This document shows, piece by piece, positions 1 through 6,016 of a DNA stretch of 7,301 bases. The first letter of the stretch is position 1; every line of letters starts with the position of its first letter. Under the pieces are notes generated by a model. That model did not search any database. It worked only from the letters and a program-made list of their open reading frames with translations, and was not told where the DNA came from. Location: contig CAZRAW010000115.1 in the NCBI GenBank assembly GCA_964598065.1, positions 1 through 7,301 on the forward strand. The letters run 5' to 3'. This DNA is from Sulfidibacterium sp964598065 (GTDB taxonomy: Bacteria; Bacteroidota; Bacteroidia; Bacteroidales; F082). A program made the position numbers and the translations under genes.

Positions 1-425
1 AACGAAAGCACCAACAACATACTGAAGGTAACTTCGGTAAGTGCGGCAAACATAAGGCTGAAGTAAATCGGGGTAAACAGCACAAGCAGCACCACAAGCC
101 AGGCATTGTTAAGTTTGAGCTTGCGGGAAAGTTTCCATGCAAAAAAAGCGGTAAGCAATCCCATTAGCACGTTGTACAGGCGGGCAAAATTCATCCCCAT
201 TTGAGCAAAGGGCGATACCAGAATCGTATAAACCGGTTTCCCCCAGTTATCGAATAGTAACCTGGGGTATTTCCATCCCCAATAGGCCAGTTTAAAATGA
301 GAAAACGGGTCGCCCCCTCCAAAACTGTTTTCCGTATTAAAAATAATAACAACAGATACCAAAAGAAAAGCTGCCAGCAACAACAGGATAAGTGTTAATT
401 CTCTTTTATAGACGAACTTCATCAT
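1..425 (-). CDS. Partial GT-C-like membrane glycosyltransferase (N-terminal ~141 residues)
   Basis: This reading frame is open to the window edge, so the C-terminal part is missing. From the ATG at 425 it begins MMKFVYKREL, followed by a strong hydrophobic segment (residues about 10-29). A short loop after it contains GGGDPFSHFKLAYW with Asp39, the place where GT-C enzymes carry the catalytic or metal-binding acidic residue of the first periplasmic loop. A WGKPVY motif (61-66) lies where ArnT/PMT relatives have a KPP-type motif, and a Thr-Glu pair (130-131) follows. More hydrophobic stretches lie at about 83-97 and 108-129. This supports a multipass inner-membrane protein of the GT39/GT83-like clan using a polyprenyl-phosphate sugar, but the substrate cannot be read. 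The start is uncertain: an in-frame ATG at 455 would add 10 residues (MEIFGDEKRE), while GAGAG immediately precedes the ATG at 425. It follows the GT2 gene by 57-86 nt, probably in the same transcript. Confidence 0.65.
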   Translation of the reverse strand, partial: MMKFVYKRELTLILLLLAAFLLVSVVIIFNTENSFGGGDPFSHFKLAYWGWKYPRLLFDNWGKPVYTILVSPFAQMGMNFARLYNVLMGLLTAFFAWKLSRKLKLNNAWLVVLLVLFTPIYFSLMFAALTEVTFSMLLVLS

Positions 426-511
426 CTCTCTTTTTTCATCTCCAAAAATTTCCATCTTCAAATTAGCCGGAGAGAAAACAAAGGTTTCATTTTTGTCTCC
501 GTTATCATGGA

Positions 512-1240
512 TTATTTAAAGGCCTTCCTGTCAAATATATTGTACTTCAACACGCAATAAACAGCGTGGAAGCCATCGCGCCAGAGGATTTTTTTCCCTT
601 CATCGTAGGTTCTTCCGTAATAGGATATCCCCACTTCATAGATTCTTACTTTGGATATCCTGGAGATTTTTGCCGTTACTTCAGGTTCAAAGCCAAAACG
701 ATTTTCTTTCAGTAGCAACGACTTGAGCATATTGGTACGAAACAGCTTGTATCCTGTTTCCATATCCGTGAGGTTCAGATTGGTAAACATATTGGAGAGG
801 GTTGTGAGCAATTTGTTCCCGATGGAATGCCAGAAAAACAAAATCCGGTGTGGCTGACCTCCCACAAAACGCGAGCCGTAAACCACATCTGCAAAGCCAT
901 CCAATACGGGCTGCAACAAAATGTTGTATTCCTCCGGGTTGTATTCGGTATCCGCATCCTGAATGACAATAAAATCACCGGTGGCTTCGGCAATGCCGCG
1001 ATGTATGGCAGCCCCTTTCCCCTGATTAACATCCTGCCTTAATATTTTAATGTTTTCCTCCGGATGATTTTTCAAAAAGGCATCTACTTGCCCGGCGGTA
1101 GTATCTTTTGAAGCGTCATCCACCACAATGATCTCTTTCTGTATTTTATGAATCAGTTGAACAGAAATTATTTTTTCCAAAATGATTTTAATGGTTAATG
1201 CCTCATTGAAAGCGGGAATAATGATAGAAATTATTTTCAC
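512..1240 (-). CDS. GT2 family glycosyltransferase, DPM1-like polyprenyl-phosphate sugar transferase
   Basis: This 242-residue protein has a GT-A fold of the dolichol/polyprenyl-phosphate mannosyltransferase type. Such enzymes move a sugar from a nucleotide sugar to polyprenyl phosphate on the cytoplasmic membrane face. Visible motifs in order are the N-terminal strand IISIIIPAFNE (3-13), VVDDASKD (39-46) for the nucleotide, NQGKGAA (72-78), the metal-binding QDADTEY (94-100), YGSRF (121-125), TDMETGYKLF (158-167), FEPE (184-187) and WRDG (220-223). There is no C-terminal membrane domain, so it should be soluble or peripheral, like short DPM1 proteins. The start is a GTG at 1240: the base run ATGTG contains an ATG, but that one reads straight into TGA. 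An in-frame TGA at 1256-1258 rules out any ATG further upstream. No clear Shine-Dalgarno is seen. It sits between two GT-C genes, which fits a role in making their lipid-linked donor. The sugar (mannose, glucose or other) cannot be assigned. Confidence 0.88.
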   Translation of the reverse strand: MKIISIIIPAFNEALTIKIILEKIISVQLIHKIQKEIIVVDDASKDTTAGQVDAFLKNHPEENIKILRQDVNQGKGAAIHRGIAEATGDFIVIQDADTEYNPEEYNILLQPVLDGFADVVYGSRFVGGQPHRILFFWHSIGNKLLTTLSNMFTNLNLTDMETGYKLFRTNMLKSLLLKENRFGFEPEVTAKISRISKVRIYEVGISYYGRTYDEGKKILWRDGFHAVYCVLKYNIFDRKAFK

Positions 1241-1260
1241 ATCTGCAGGATTTATTCAAA

Positions 1261-1294
1261 CAAAAATACTATTTTATCGAAAATATATTTCAAA
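1261..1294 (-). promoter_or_regulatory. Possible Bacteroidota-type promoter for the GT2 gene
   Basis: On the minus strand, TATTTTTG (plus 1261-1268) matches the Bacteroidota -7 consensus TAnnTTTG. A TTTG (plus 1291-1294) lies 22 nt upstream as a candidate -33 element, slightly longer than the usual spacing of about 19-21. The -7 box ends 20 nt before the GTG start, so the leader would be very short. The DNA is AT-rich and chance matches are likely, so this is tentative. If real, the GT2 gene and the following GT-C gene can be transcribed without the ArnT-like gene. Confidence 0.33.
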
Positions 1295-1370
1295 GCCTCG
1301 GTCAAAACTGCTTATTTATTTTCACTCACTAATGCTTTTACCTGACTTTTAGGTTTATATCATTTTTTTG

Positions 1371-3026
1371 TCATGTCTCAATTTCAATTAAATAGTCTTT
1401 TTTTAAGAGCTGTTCCCTCGTTTTACGATATAAAAATAAGAGTTTAAGGCCGGTAGCTTTAAATGAAGGGAAGGCCTTTATCATGTTAAACTTAATTCCT
1501 TTTTTCTTTATCTTGTCAAGGCCCTGTTGGTCAGTAAAAATCCAGCTTCCTTTTTTTAAATTTGCAATATTGTTTAAACTCACTGCAGGGGTATTTCTTC
1601 GTGCGTAAAAGGATAACGAATAACTCGATTTATTATAGTAGAAAAATTTATCCCTGGTAATTTTGTTTTCAGCAACCATTTTCCCGGCTTGTGACGGGGC
1701 CTGATACTTTAATAAATTGGGGTAAAAATTTAAACCCATTAAAAGATTAAAAGACACAGCTGTAATTATTGTAGGGATAAATATACGTTCTATCGGCTTT
1801 TTCAAACTTTTAAATACAATCCAATTTATAATGAACAAAATAGTCAGTACCATCGGGAGAATGAAATTTTTGGGCGGGAAAAAAAAGAAAAAATTGATAA
1901 TCATTGCCAGCCAAAACAGATGCATGATGCCAAATTGTATTTTTGATATTCCGGGTTGCCATTTATCCTTCAGCTCGTAGATAAAATCTGCTGTAAGGAT
2001 AGCAGCAAAAGGAAACAAAACAAAGATATAATGTGGAAGTTTGTATTTTGATAACGAAAAAGCAATAAAAACCAGAACAAATCCGGCTAAGTTAATGTAT
2101 TCTTTGTCTTTGCTTTTAAGTCTCTTTACAAAGAGATTTCTGATTTTTAAAATTAAAGCCGGGATAAATAGCAATATCCAAGGTTGAAAATCCCATATAA
2201 TGGTATGGAAAAAATAAAAAAATCCGGTATTATTTTTCCAGGAACTTCCTCCTGTTATTCTTCCAAAACTCTGTGTCCAGTAAAAAAAGCGGAGACCTGA
2301 AGGCCCTTTCAATCCATAAACTATTTTCTCAGGATGTAAATCAAATTGGGTGTATAATCCATAACTCATTGGGATTAAAGTGATAGCCACAATGATTAAT
2401 AATACAATCCACCGGGGTCTAAAAATATTATTCCATTGTCGCTTAATAAGAAAATCACTTCCAAAAGCAACCGCCGGAATAACAATTGCTATCGGCCCTT
2501 TGGCCATCATTGCCCCACCAATACCTAACGATGCAAGAATCAGATTCTTCCATTTATCATTTTTTAAGTACTCACCGAGTTGCCACATCGAAAACATAAC
2601 CAATCCGATCAGAATCGTATCAGTTCTGACATCATTGGTGATCAAAAACAAAGCCTGGCTGCTGGCCAAAATCAGAGAAGCTAGTATTGCTTTTTCTTCG
2701 CTGTACCAGAGTTTTGCAAACCTATATGTGCTATAAATACCGAGTATTCCAATGAGTACCGAGGGGAGTTTATAAGTTACATTTGAAATTCCAAAAAGGA
2801 TAAAAGAGACTGATGATAGCCAAAACAGTAATGGAGGCTTGTCCAGATAATCGTGTCCCAGCAAATATACATGCAAAAAACTTTTCGACCAACTCATGTC
2901 CATAGAAATTACAGCATATTGGGCTGCGTCAATGTCCATTACATCAATAAAAAGGTTAATAAAATAAATATAAAAGATAGATGCAAAAAGCAAATAATAA
3001 CGATATTGATACAATATTTTCTTCAT
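1371..3026 (-). CDS. ArnT/PMT-like (GT39/GT83 family) integral membrane glycosyltransferase
   Basis: This 551-residue protein belongs to the GT-C glycosyltransferases that take a sugar from a polyprenyl-phosphate donor and place it on a periplasmic acceptor; ArnT (aminoarabinose onto lipid A) and bacterial PMTs are the known models. After the first hydrophobic segment (about 11-28) comes DVMDIDAAQYA (28-38) with the acidic catalytic-loop residues. Then follow YLDKPPLLFWL (60-70), DVRTDT (132-137), MAKGPIA (174-180) and SKYKLPHYIF (326-335), matching the ArnT/PMT_2 motif order. About a dozen hydrophobic segments extend to about residue 435. A basic, mostly hydrophilic tail (about 440-551) resembles the small C-terminal domain of ArnT-type proteins. 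The ATG at 3026 is preceded by AAAGGA with 10 nt spacing. Base composition is far more AT-rich than in the neighbours, suggesting transfer. The acceptor and sugar are unknown, so calling it arnT would overreach. Confidence 0.88.
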   Translation of the reverse strand: MKKILYQYRYYLLFASIFYIYFINLFIDVMDIDAAQYAVISMDMSWSKSFLHVYLLGHDYLDKPPLLFWLSSVSFILFGISNVTYKLPSVLIGILGIYSTYRFAKLWYSEEKAILASLILASSQALFLITNDVRTDTILIGLVMFSMWQLGEYLKNDKWKNLILASLGIGGAMMAKGPIAIVIPAVAFGSDFLIKRQWNNIFRPRWIVLLIIVAITLIPMSYGLYTQFDLHPEKIVYGLKGPSGLRFFYWTQSFGRITGGSSWKNNTGFFYFFHTIIWDFQPWILLFIPALILKIRNLFVKRLKSKDKEYINLAGFVLVFIAFSLSKYKLPHYIFVLFPFAAILTADFIYELKDKWQPGISKIQFGIMHLFWLAMIINFFFFFPPKNFILPMVLTILFIINWIVFKSLKKPIERIFIPTIITAVSFNLLMGLNFYPNLLKYQAPSQAGKMVAENKITRDKFFYYNKSSYSLSFYARRNTPAVSLNNIANLKKGSWIFTDQQGLDKIKKKGIKFNMIKAFPSFKATGLKLLFLYRKTREQLLKKDYLIEIET

Positions 3027-3179
3027 TGTGCCGGATTCCTTTAATAAGGCAGTTCCAATCTGTTTCTATACTTAAAACGTGATAAAATTATACATTTTAT
3101 AATTAAAACTTCGGGCCTCATAATCTATTCGTTATCAACAAAATAACATTAATAAAAAAACTAAAAAAGTTGCATGTTT
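3027..3179. other. AT-rich non-coding leader of the ArnT-like gene
   Basis: This stretch is about 20-30% GC and holds no convincing ORF on either strand. Its only clear element is the ribosome-binding site next to the ArnT-like start. A full TAnnTTTG match toward that gene was not found here; the nearest minus-strand match (TATGTTTG, plus 3286-3293) lies inside the adjacent repeat element and lacks a TTTG at the expected distance. I cannot place the promoter. Confidence 0.5.
3037..3042 (-). promoter_or_regulatory. Shine-Dalgarno-like site of the ArnT-like gene
   Basis: The minus strand reads AAAGGA here, 10 nt before the ATG at 3026. It is one of the few recognisable Shine-Dalgarno sequences in this window and supports that start. 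The ATG also gives a typical membrane N-terminus (MKKILYQYRYY). Confidence 0.5.
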
Positions 3180-3190
3180 CATTATAAATG
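3180..3190 (+). repeat. Left 11-bp direct repeat of the MITE-like element
   Basis: The sequence CATTATAAATG is an exact copy of the one at 3317-3327. It sits just outside the left inverted repeat and is a candidate target-site duplication. Confidence 0.6.
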
Positions 3191-3316
3191 CGAGTTAAGG
3201 GTTGAAAATGATATCTGATATTTAGTGTTTTACAAAGTTGAAATTATATTAAAAAGGACATACGATTTATTAACTCTTTGATTTTCAAACATAGTTGAAA
3301 TTTAACCCTTGATTCG

Positions 3317-3327
3317 CATTATAAATG
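3317..3327 (+). repeat. Right 11-bp direct repeat, containing the stop codon of the small ORF
   Basis: This is an exact copy of CATTATAAATG at 3180-3190. On the minus strand it carries the TAA stop of the 49-residue ORF (3319-3321). If the element were removed, leaving one copy of the repeat, the same stop would remain, so the element does not truncate that ORF. Confidence 0.6.
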
Positions 3328-3468
3328 TTTATTTAACTTCTCTTTATAATACGGCCAATTTTTTCTTCCCATAGCAAAACTATACATAATTGCATATTCA
3401 TGGACCGGCATGTATATAAAAGTTGATGCCTGATAGCTCCAAACACCGAAAGCATCTCCGCTACTCAT
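3319..3468 (-). CDS. Small hypothetical protein (49 residues) overlapping the end of murF-alr
   Basis: The ATG at 3468 overlaps the last 8 nt of murF-alr (ATGAGTAG, where TAG ends murF-alr), an arrangement typical of translational coupling. An AAAAGG run lies upstream within the murF-alr coding sequence. An in-frame TAA a few codons upstream excludes an earlier ATG. The frame stays open for 49 codons and ends in TAA. The product begins MSSGDAFGVW and ends YYKEKLNKHL. It is rich in aromatic residues (6 Tyr, 3 Phe, 2 Trp) and Met, with a basic C-terminus; no signal peptide and no clear membrane helix can be seen. I do not recognise a family and assign no function. The first half shares the GC level of murF-alr, while the second half is AT-rich like the DNA downstream. 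It could be a real small gene, the leftover of a larger one, or a chance ORF. Confidence 0.45.
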   Translation of the reverse strand: MSSGDAFGVWSYQASTFIYMPVHEYAIMYSFAMGRKNWPYYKEKLNKHL

Positions 3469-5968
3469 GATAATACACCCTTTTTACTCTTCGCGAAATA
3501 CGGCTGAGCACTTCGTAGGGAATGGTATGAGCAGCAGTCGCCAGCTCGGTTACCGGATGTTCGGCATTGAAAACAAATACGGCATCGCCTTCTTTTACGT
3601 CCAGGCCTGTAACATCAATCATACACATATCCATACATATATCGCCTACAATGGGTGCCGGTTTCCCGTTGATCCAAAATGAGAAATTGCCGTTTCCCAA
3701 CATATGGAACAACCCATCGGCGTAGCCTACAGAAACGGTGGCAATATGATGTTCTTTTTTGGCGATAAAACTCCGGTTGTACCCCACCGAGTCTCCGGCT
3801 TTAACCACCTTTATTTGCGTGATTTCCGTTCGCAGGCTGGTAACATGTTGGAGACTTTCGGCGGTTTCTTTGTGAGAAGAAATACCATACAGGCCAATGC
3901 CGAGGCGTACCATATCGAACTGAGCCTCCGGGAAACGGCTGATTCCTGCCGAATTGAGCAAATGCATCATAAAAGGATGTTCCAATCCATTTTTTAACTT
4001 TTGTGCCATTTGCTTAAGCCGGATAATCTGCGTATGTGTGAAATCGTCCAGCGAAGGCTTGTCACTACCCACGAGATGTGAGAACACAGACTGCACATAA
4101 ATCAGCGGATTTAATTTTAAACGGGTTATCAACTCATCCAGCTCATCTTCCTGAAACCCGAGCCGGTGCATCCCTGTTTCCAGCTTAAGATGAACTTTTA
4201 CCGGTTTGTTTTGTGGCAAAGCGTTTCTTTTGATGGCCTTTTCAAGCATTTTTAAAGCACGAAAGCTGAAAATCTCCGGTTCAAGCTGATATTTAATCAT
4301 TAAATCAAAAGTATATTCCTCAGGATTCATCACCATAACAGGCAATCCGATACCCGCATTGCGTAGCTCCACTCCTTCATCCACATAAGCAACAGCGAGA
4401 TAATCCACCTGATAAAACTGCAAAACATTAGCAATCTCGAAACTTCCGCTACCATACGAAAAAGCTTTCACCATAGCCATCACTTTTGTTTCGGGTTTTA
4501 TCTTAGAGCGAAAAAAATTGAGGTTTTCCACCAAGGCGCTCAGATTAATCTCAAAAACCGTTTCATGAACCTTTTGTTGCAAAACCCGGTTGATACGCTC
4601 AAACTCAAAAATCCGGGCACCCTTTAACAGGATGGTCTGATTGCGAAGAGAAGCCATTGAAAAACCGGAGATAAAATCGCGGGTGGTCGGAAAGAAATCT
4701 TTTTCCATTTCAAATAAATCGGCATGTCGCGAAATAGCCGGTCCGACACCGATCAGCCGGGTTACCTCTTTTTGTTTCAACAAATCTGCCACATCTGTAT
4801 ACAATTCCACTTCGCTACGTCCGCTTTGCAAGATATCCGAAAGAATAACCACTTTCTCACGATGCTGGTTTTGCTGACTCATAAAATCCAGCGCAATCGT
4901 CAGCGAATTAAAATCAGAATTATACGCATCGTTGATGATGGTGCAATTATTAATCCCCTCTTTCTGTTCGAGGCGCATGGCTATGGGTGTTAATGTCGCC
5001 ATACGTTCACGAATAATTTTTTGGTCATAGCCAAGACTCAGCATGGCAGCCCAGCAGTGAGTGGCATTCTCTACCGAAGCAGCATCGGTAAAAGGAATCT
5101 CAATGAAGATTCCCTCATCTTTATACACACCACGAATTCTGGTAGATAATGCTTCTATTTGTTTGTCGAGAATGCGCAGGTCGCTGTTTTCGTCCGATCC
5201 CCAGGTAAAAGTGTCGATATTTTTAAGAATCCCCGTATGGATAATTACCCCCAGCATTTCTTTTTGGTCGTTGTTGTAAATCAGTGTATCCACACGGGTA
5301 AACAGCTTTAGTTTTTCGCCAATTTTCTGTGCCTTACTAATAAACCCCTCGCTATGCGCCTCGCCGATATTAGTAAAAATACCCAATTTAGGCTGTATTA
5401 TCATCTGCAAATTATCCATTTCGTTGGGCACGGAAATTCCTGCTTCAAACAGTGCCAGTTCATGTTTCCTGTTCATTTGCCATACCGACAGCGGCACCCC
5501 GATTTGGGAATTATAACTTTTGGGGCTGCGCACAATTTTTTTATCGGGACTCATCAACTGAAAAAGCCATTCTTTCACAATTGTTTTCCCGTTGCTACCT
5601 GTAATTCCCACCACGGGAATATCAAAGAGGCTGCGATGGTAGGCAGCGAGCTGTTGCAGTGCTTTCAGGGTATCCGGAACCCGGAAAAAAGAAGCTTTTT
5701 CCATGCCGGAGGCAGAAAAGTTTTTATCCGACACCACAAAATAGCGTATTCCTTTTTTATAGAGGTTTTCGACATATTTTTGGCCATCGTTTCTTTTTCC
5801 GGAAAGAGCAAAAAACAGACATTTTTCGGCACGGATAAACTGACGGCTGTCAATGAGAATATCCTCAACTTTTATGGAGGCTGCATCGGGAGAAAGCAGC
5901 TGTGCTTTCATCACCTCTGCCAGCTCATTTCCGGAATATTGTTTGTGTAACATACTTTTTTTAATCAT
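3461..5968 (-). CDS. murF-alr: Bifunctional MurF / alanine racemase fusion
   Basis: This 835-residue cytoplasmic protein joins two peptidoglycan enzymes. The N-terminal half (about 1-465) is MurF, which adds D-Ala-D-Ala to UDP-MurNAc-tripeptide using ATP. It shows the substrate-binding start (DILIDSRQ, 36-43), the P-loop GITGSNGKT (121-129), the central-domain Glu in LFEAGIS (173-179), TNIGEAHSEGF (199-209), a lysine at 219 aligning with the carbamylated Lys of Mur ligases (my alignment), NDAYNSDFNSL (346-356) and ILLKGAR (446-452). The C-terminal half (about 470-835) is PLP-dependent alanine racemase: Lys501 in MVKAFSYGSG, Arg602 in GMHRLGF, His631, Arg688 in VRLGIGLYG, catalytic Tyr730 in SVGYNRSF, SVGYADG (746-752) and GDICMD (775-780). 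All expected catalytic residues are present in both halves. The start at 5968 lacks a clear Shine-Dalgarno, and a second in-frame ATG lies at codon 6. It is 48 nt from pdxA, likely one operon. Confidence 0.95.
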   Translation of the reverse strand: MIKKSMLHKQYSGNELAEVMKAQLLSPDAASIKVEDILIDSRQFIRAEKCLFFALSGKRNDGQKYVENLYKKGIRYFVVSDKNFSASGMEKASFFRVPDTLKALQQLAAYHRSLFDIPVVGITGSNGKTIVKEWLFQLMSPDKKIVRSPKSYNSQIGVPLSVWQMNRKHELALFEAGISVPNEMDNLQMIIQPKLGIFTNIGEAHSEGFISKAQKIGEKLKLFTRVDTLIYNNDQKEMLGVIIHTGILKNIDTFTWGSDENSDLRILDKQIEALSTRIRGVYKDEGIFIEIPFTDAASVENATHCWAAMLSLGYDQKIIRERMATLTPIAMRLEQKEGINNCTIINDAYNSDFNSLTIALDFMSQQNQHREKVVILSDILQSGRSEVELYTDVADLLKQKEVTRLIGVGPAISRHADLFEMEKDFFPTTRDFISGFSMASLRNQTILLKGARIFEFERINRVLQQKVHETVFEINLSALVENLNFFRSKIKPETKVMAMVKAFSYGSGSFEIANVLQFYQVDYLAVAYVDEGVELRNAGIGLPVMVMNPEEYTFDLMIKYQLEPEIFSFRALKMLEKAIKRNALPQNKPVKVHLKLETGMHRLGFQEDELDELITRLKLNPLIYVQSVFSHLVGSDKPSLDDFTHTQIIRLKQMAQKLKNGLEHPFMMHLLNSAGISRFPEAQFDMVRLGIGLYGISSHKETAESLQHVTSLRTEITQIKVVKAGDSVGYNRSFIAKKEHHIATVSVGYADGLFHMLGNGNFSFWINGKPAPIVGDICMDMCMIDVTGLDVKEGDAVFVFNAEHPVTELATAAHTIPYEVLSRISRRVKRVYYHE

Positions 5969-5989
5969 TTCAGGAAAAAACAGACCGGA

Positions 5990-6012
5990 ACCCGGAAAAT
6001 TTAATCCCGGGT
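5990..6012 (-). other. Intergenic hairpin between pdxA and murF-alr
   Basis: On the minus strand ACCCGG (6012-6007) pairs perfectly with CCGGGT (5995-5990) across an 11-nt AT-rich loop. A run of six T follows several bases later (5975-5980). The stem is short and the T run is not adjacent, so it may act as a weak attenuator, as an mRNA end-protecting structure, or not at all. Confidence 0.25.
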
Positions 6013-6016
6013 ATTT

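Larger units (their letters stand above)
3180..3327. mobile_element. MITE-like element: 126-bp core with imperfect inverted repeats between 11-bp direct repeats
   Basis: CATTATAAATG occurs exactly at 3180-3190 and again at 3317-3327, in the same orientation. Immediately inside lie inverted repeats: CGAGTTAAGGGTT (3191-3203) and, on the opposite strand, CGAATCAAGGGTT (3304-3316), identical at 11 of 13 positions, with weaker pairing further in. The 126-bp core between the direct repeats has no credible ORF and is AT-rich. The layout is that expected of a small non-autonomous transposon with a target-site duplication. A caveat is that the direct repeat is itself nearly palindromic (8 of 11 positions match its own complement), so the whole could also be one long imperfect inverted repeat forming a hairpin after the murF-alr operon. 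I do not recognise a parent insertion sequence. Confidence 0.45.

Noticed and set aside
469..500. Inverted repeat GGAGA / TCTCC between the GT2 gene and the partial GT-C gene
   Set aside because: The stem is 5 bp followed by a mismatch and A-T pairs only, and no T run follows on the transcribed strand, so it is not a convincing terminator.
775..1032. 85-codon minus-strand open frame within the GT2 gene
   Set aside because: It is an alternative frame of the GT2 coding sequence, and the GT2 frame carries all family motifs without interruption.
3286..3293. TATGTTTG on the minus strand as an outward promoter of the MITE-like element toward the ArnT-like gene
   Set aside because: It matches TAnnTTTG but has no TTTG about 19-22 nt upstream, would give a leader of about 250 nt, and such matches are expected by chance in very AT-rich DNA.
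3180..3327. CRISPR-like repeat pair
   Set aside because: There are only two 11-bp copies, separated by one 126-bp segment with its own inverted ends, which fits a transposon-like structure and not a repeat-spacer array.
5354..5950. 198-codon open frame on the plus strand
   Set aside because: It lies wholly antisense to the well-supported MurF domain, its translation shows no recognisable motif, and all other genes run on the minus strand.
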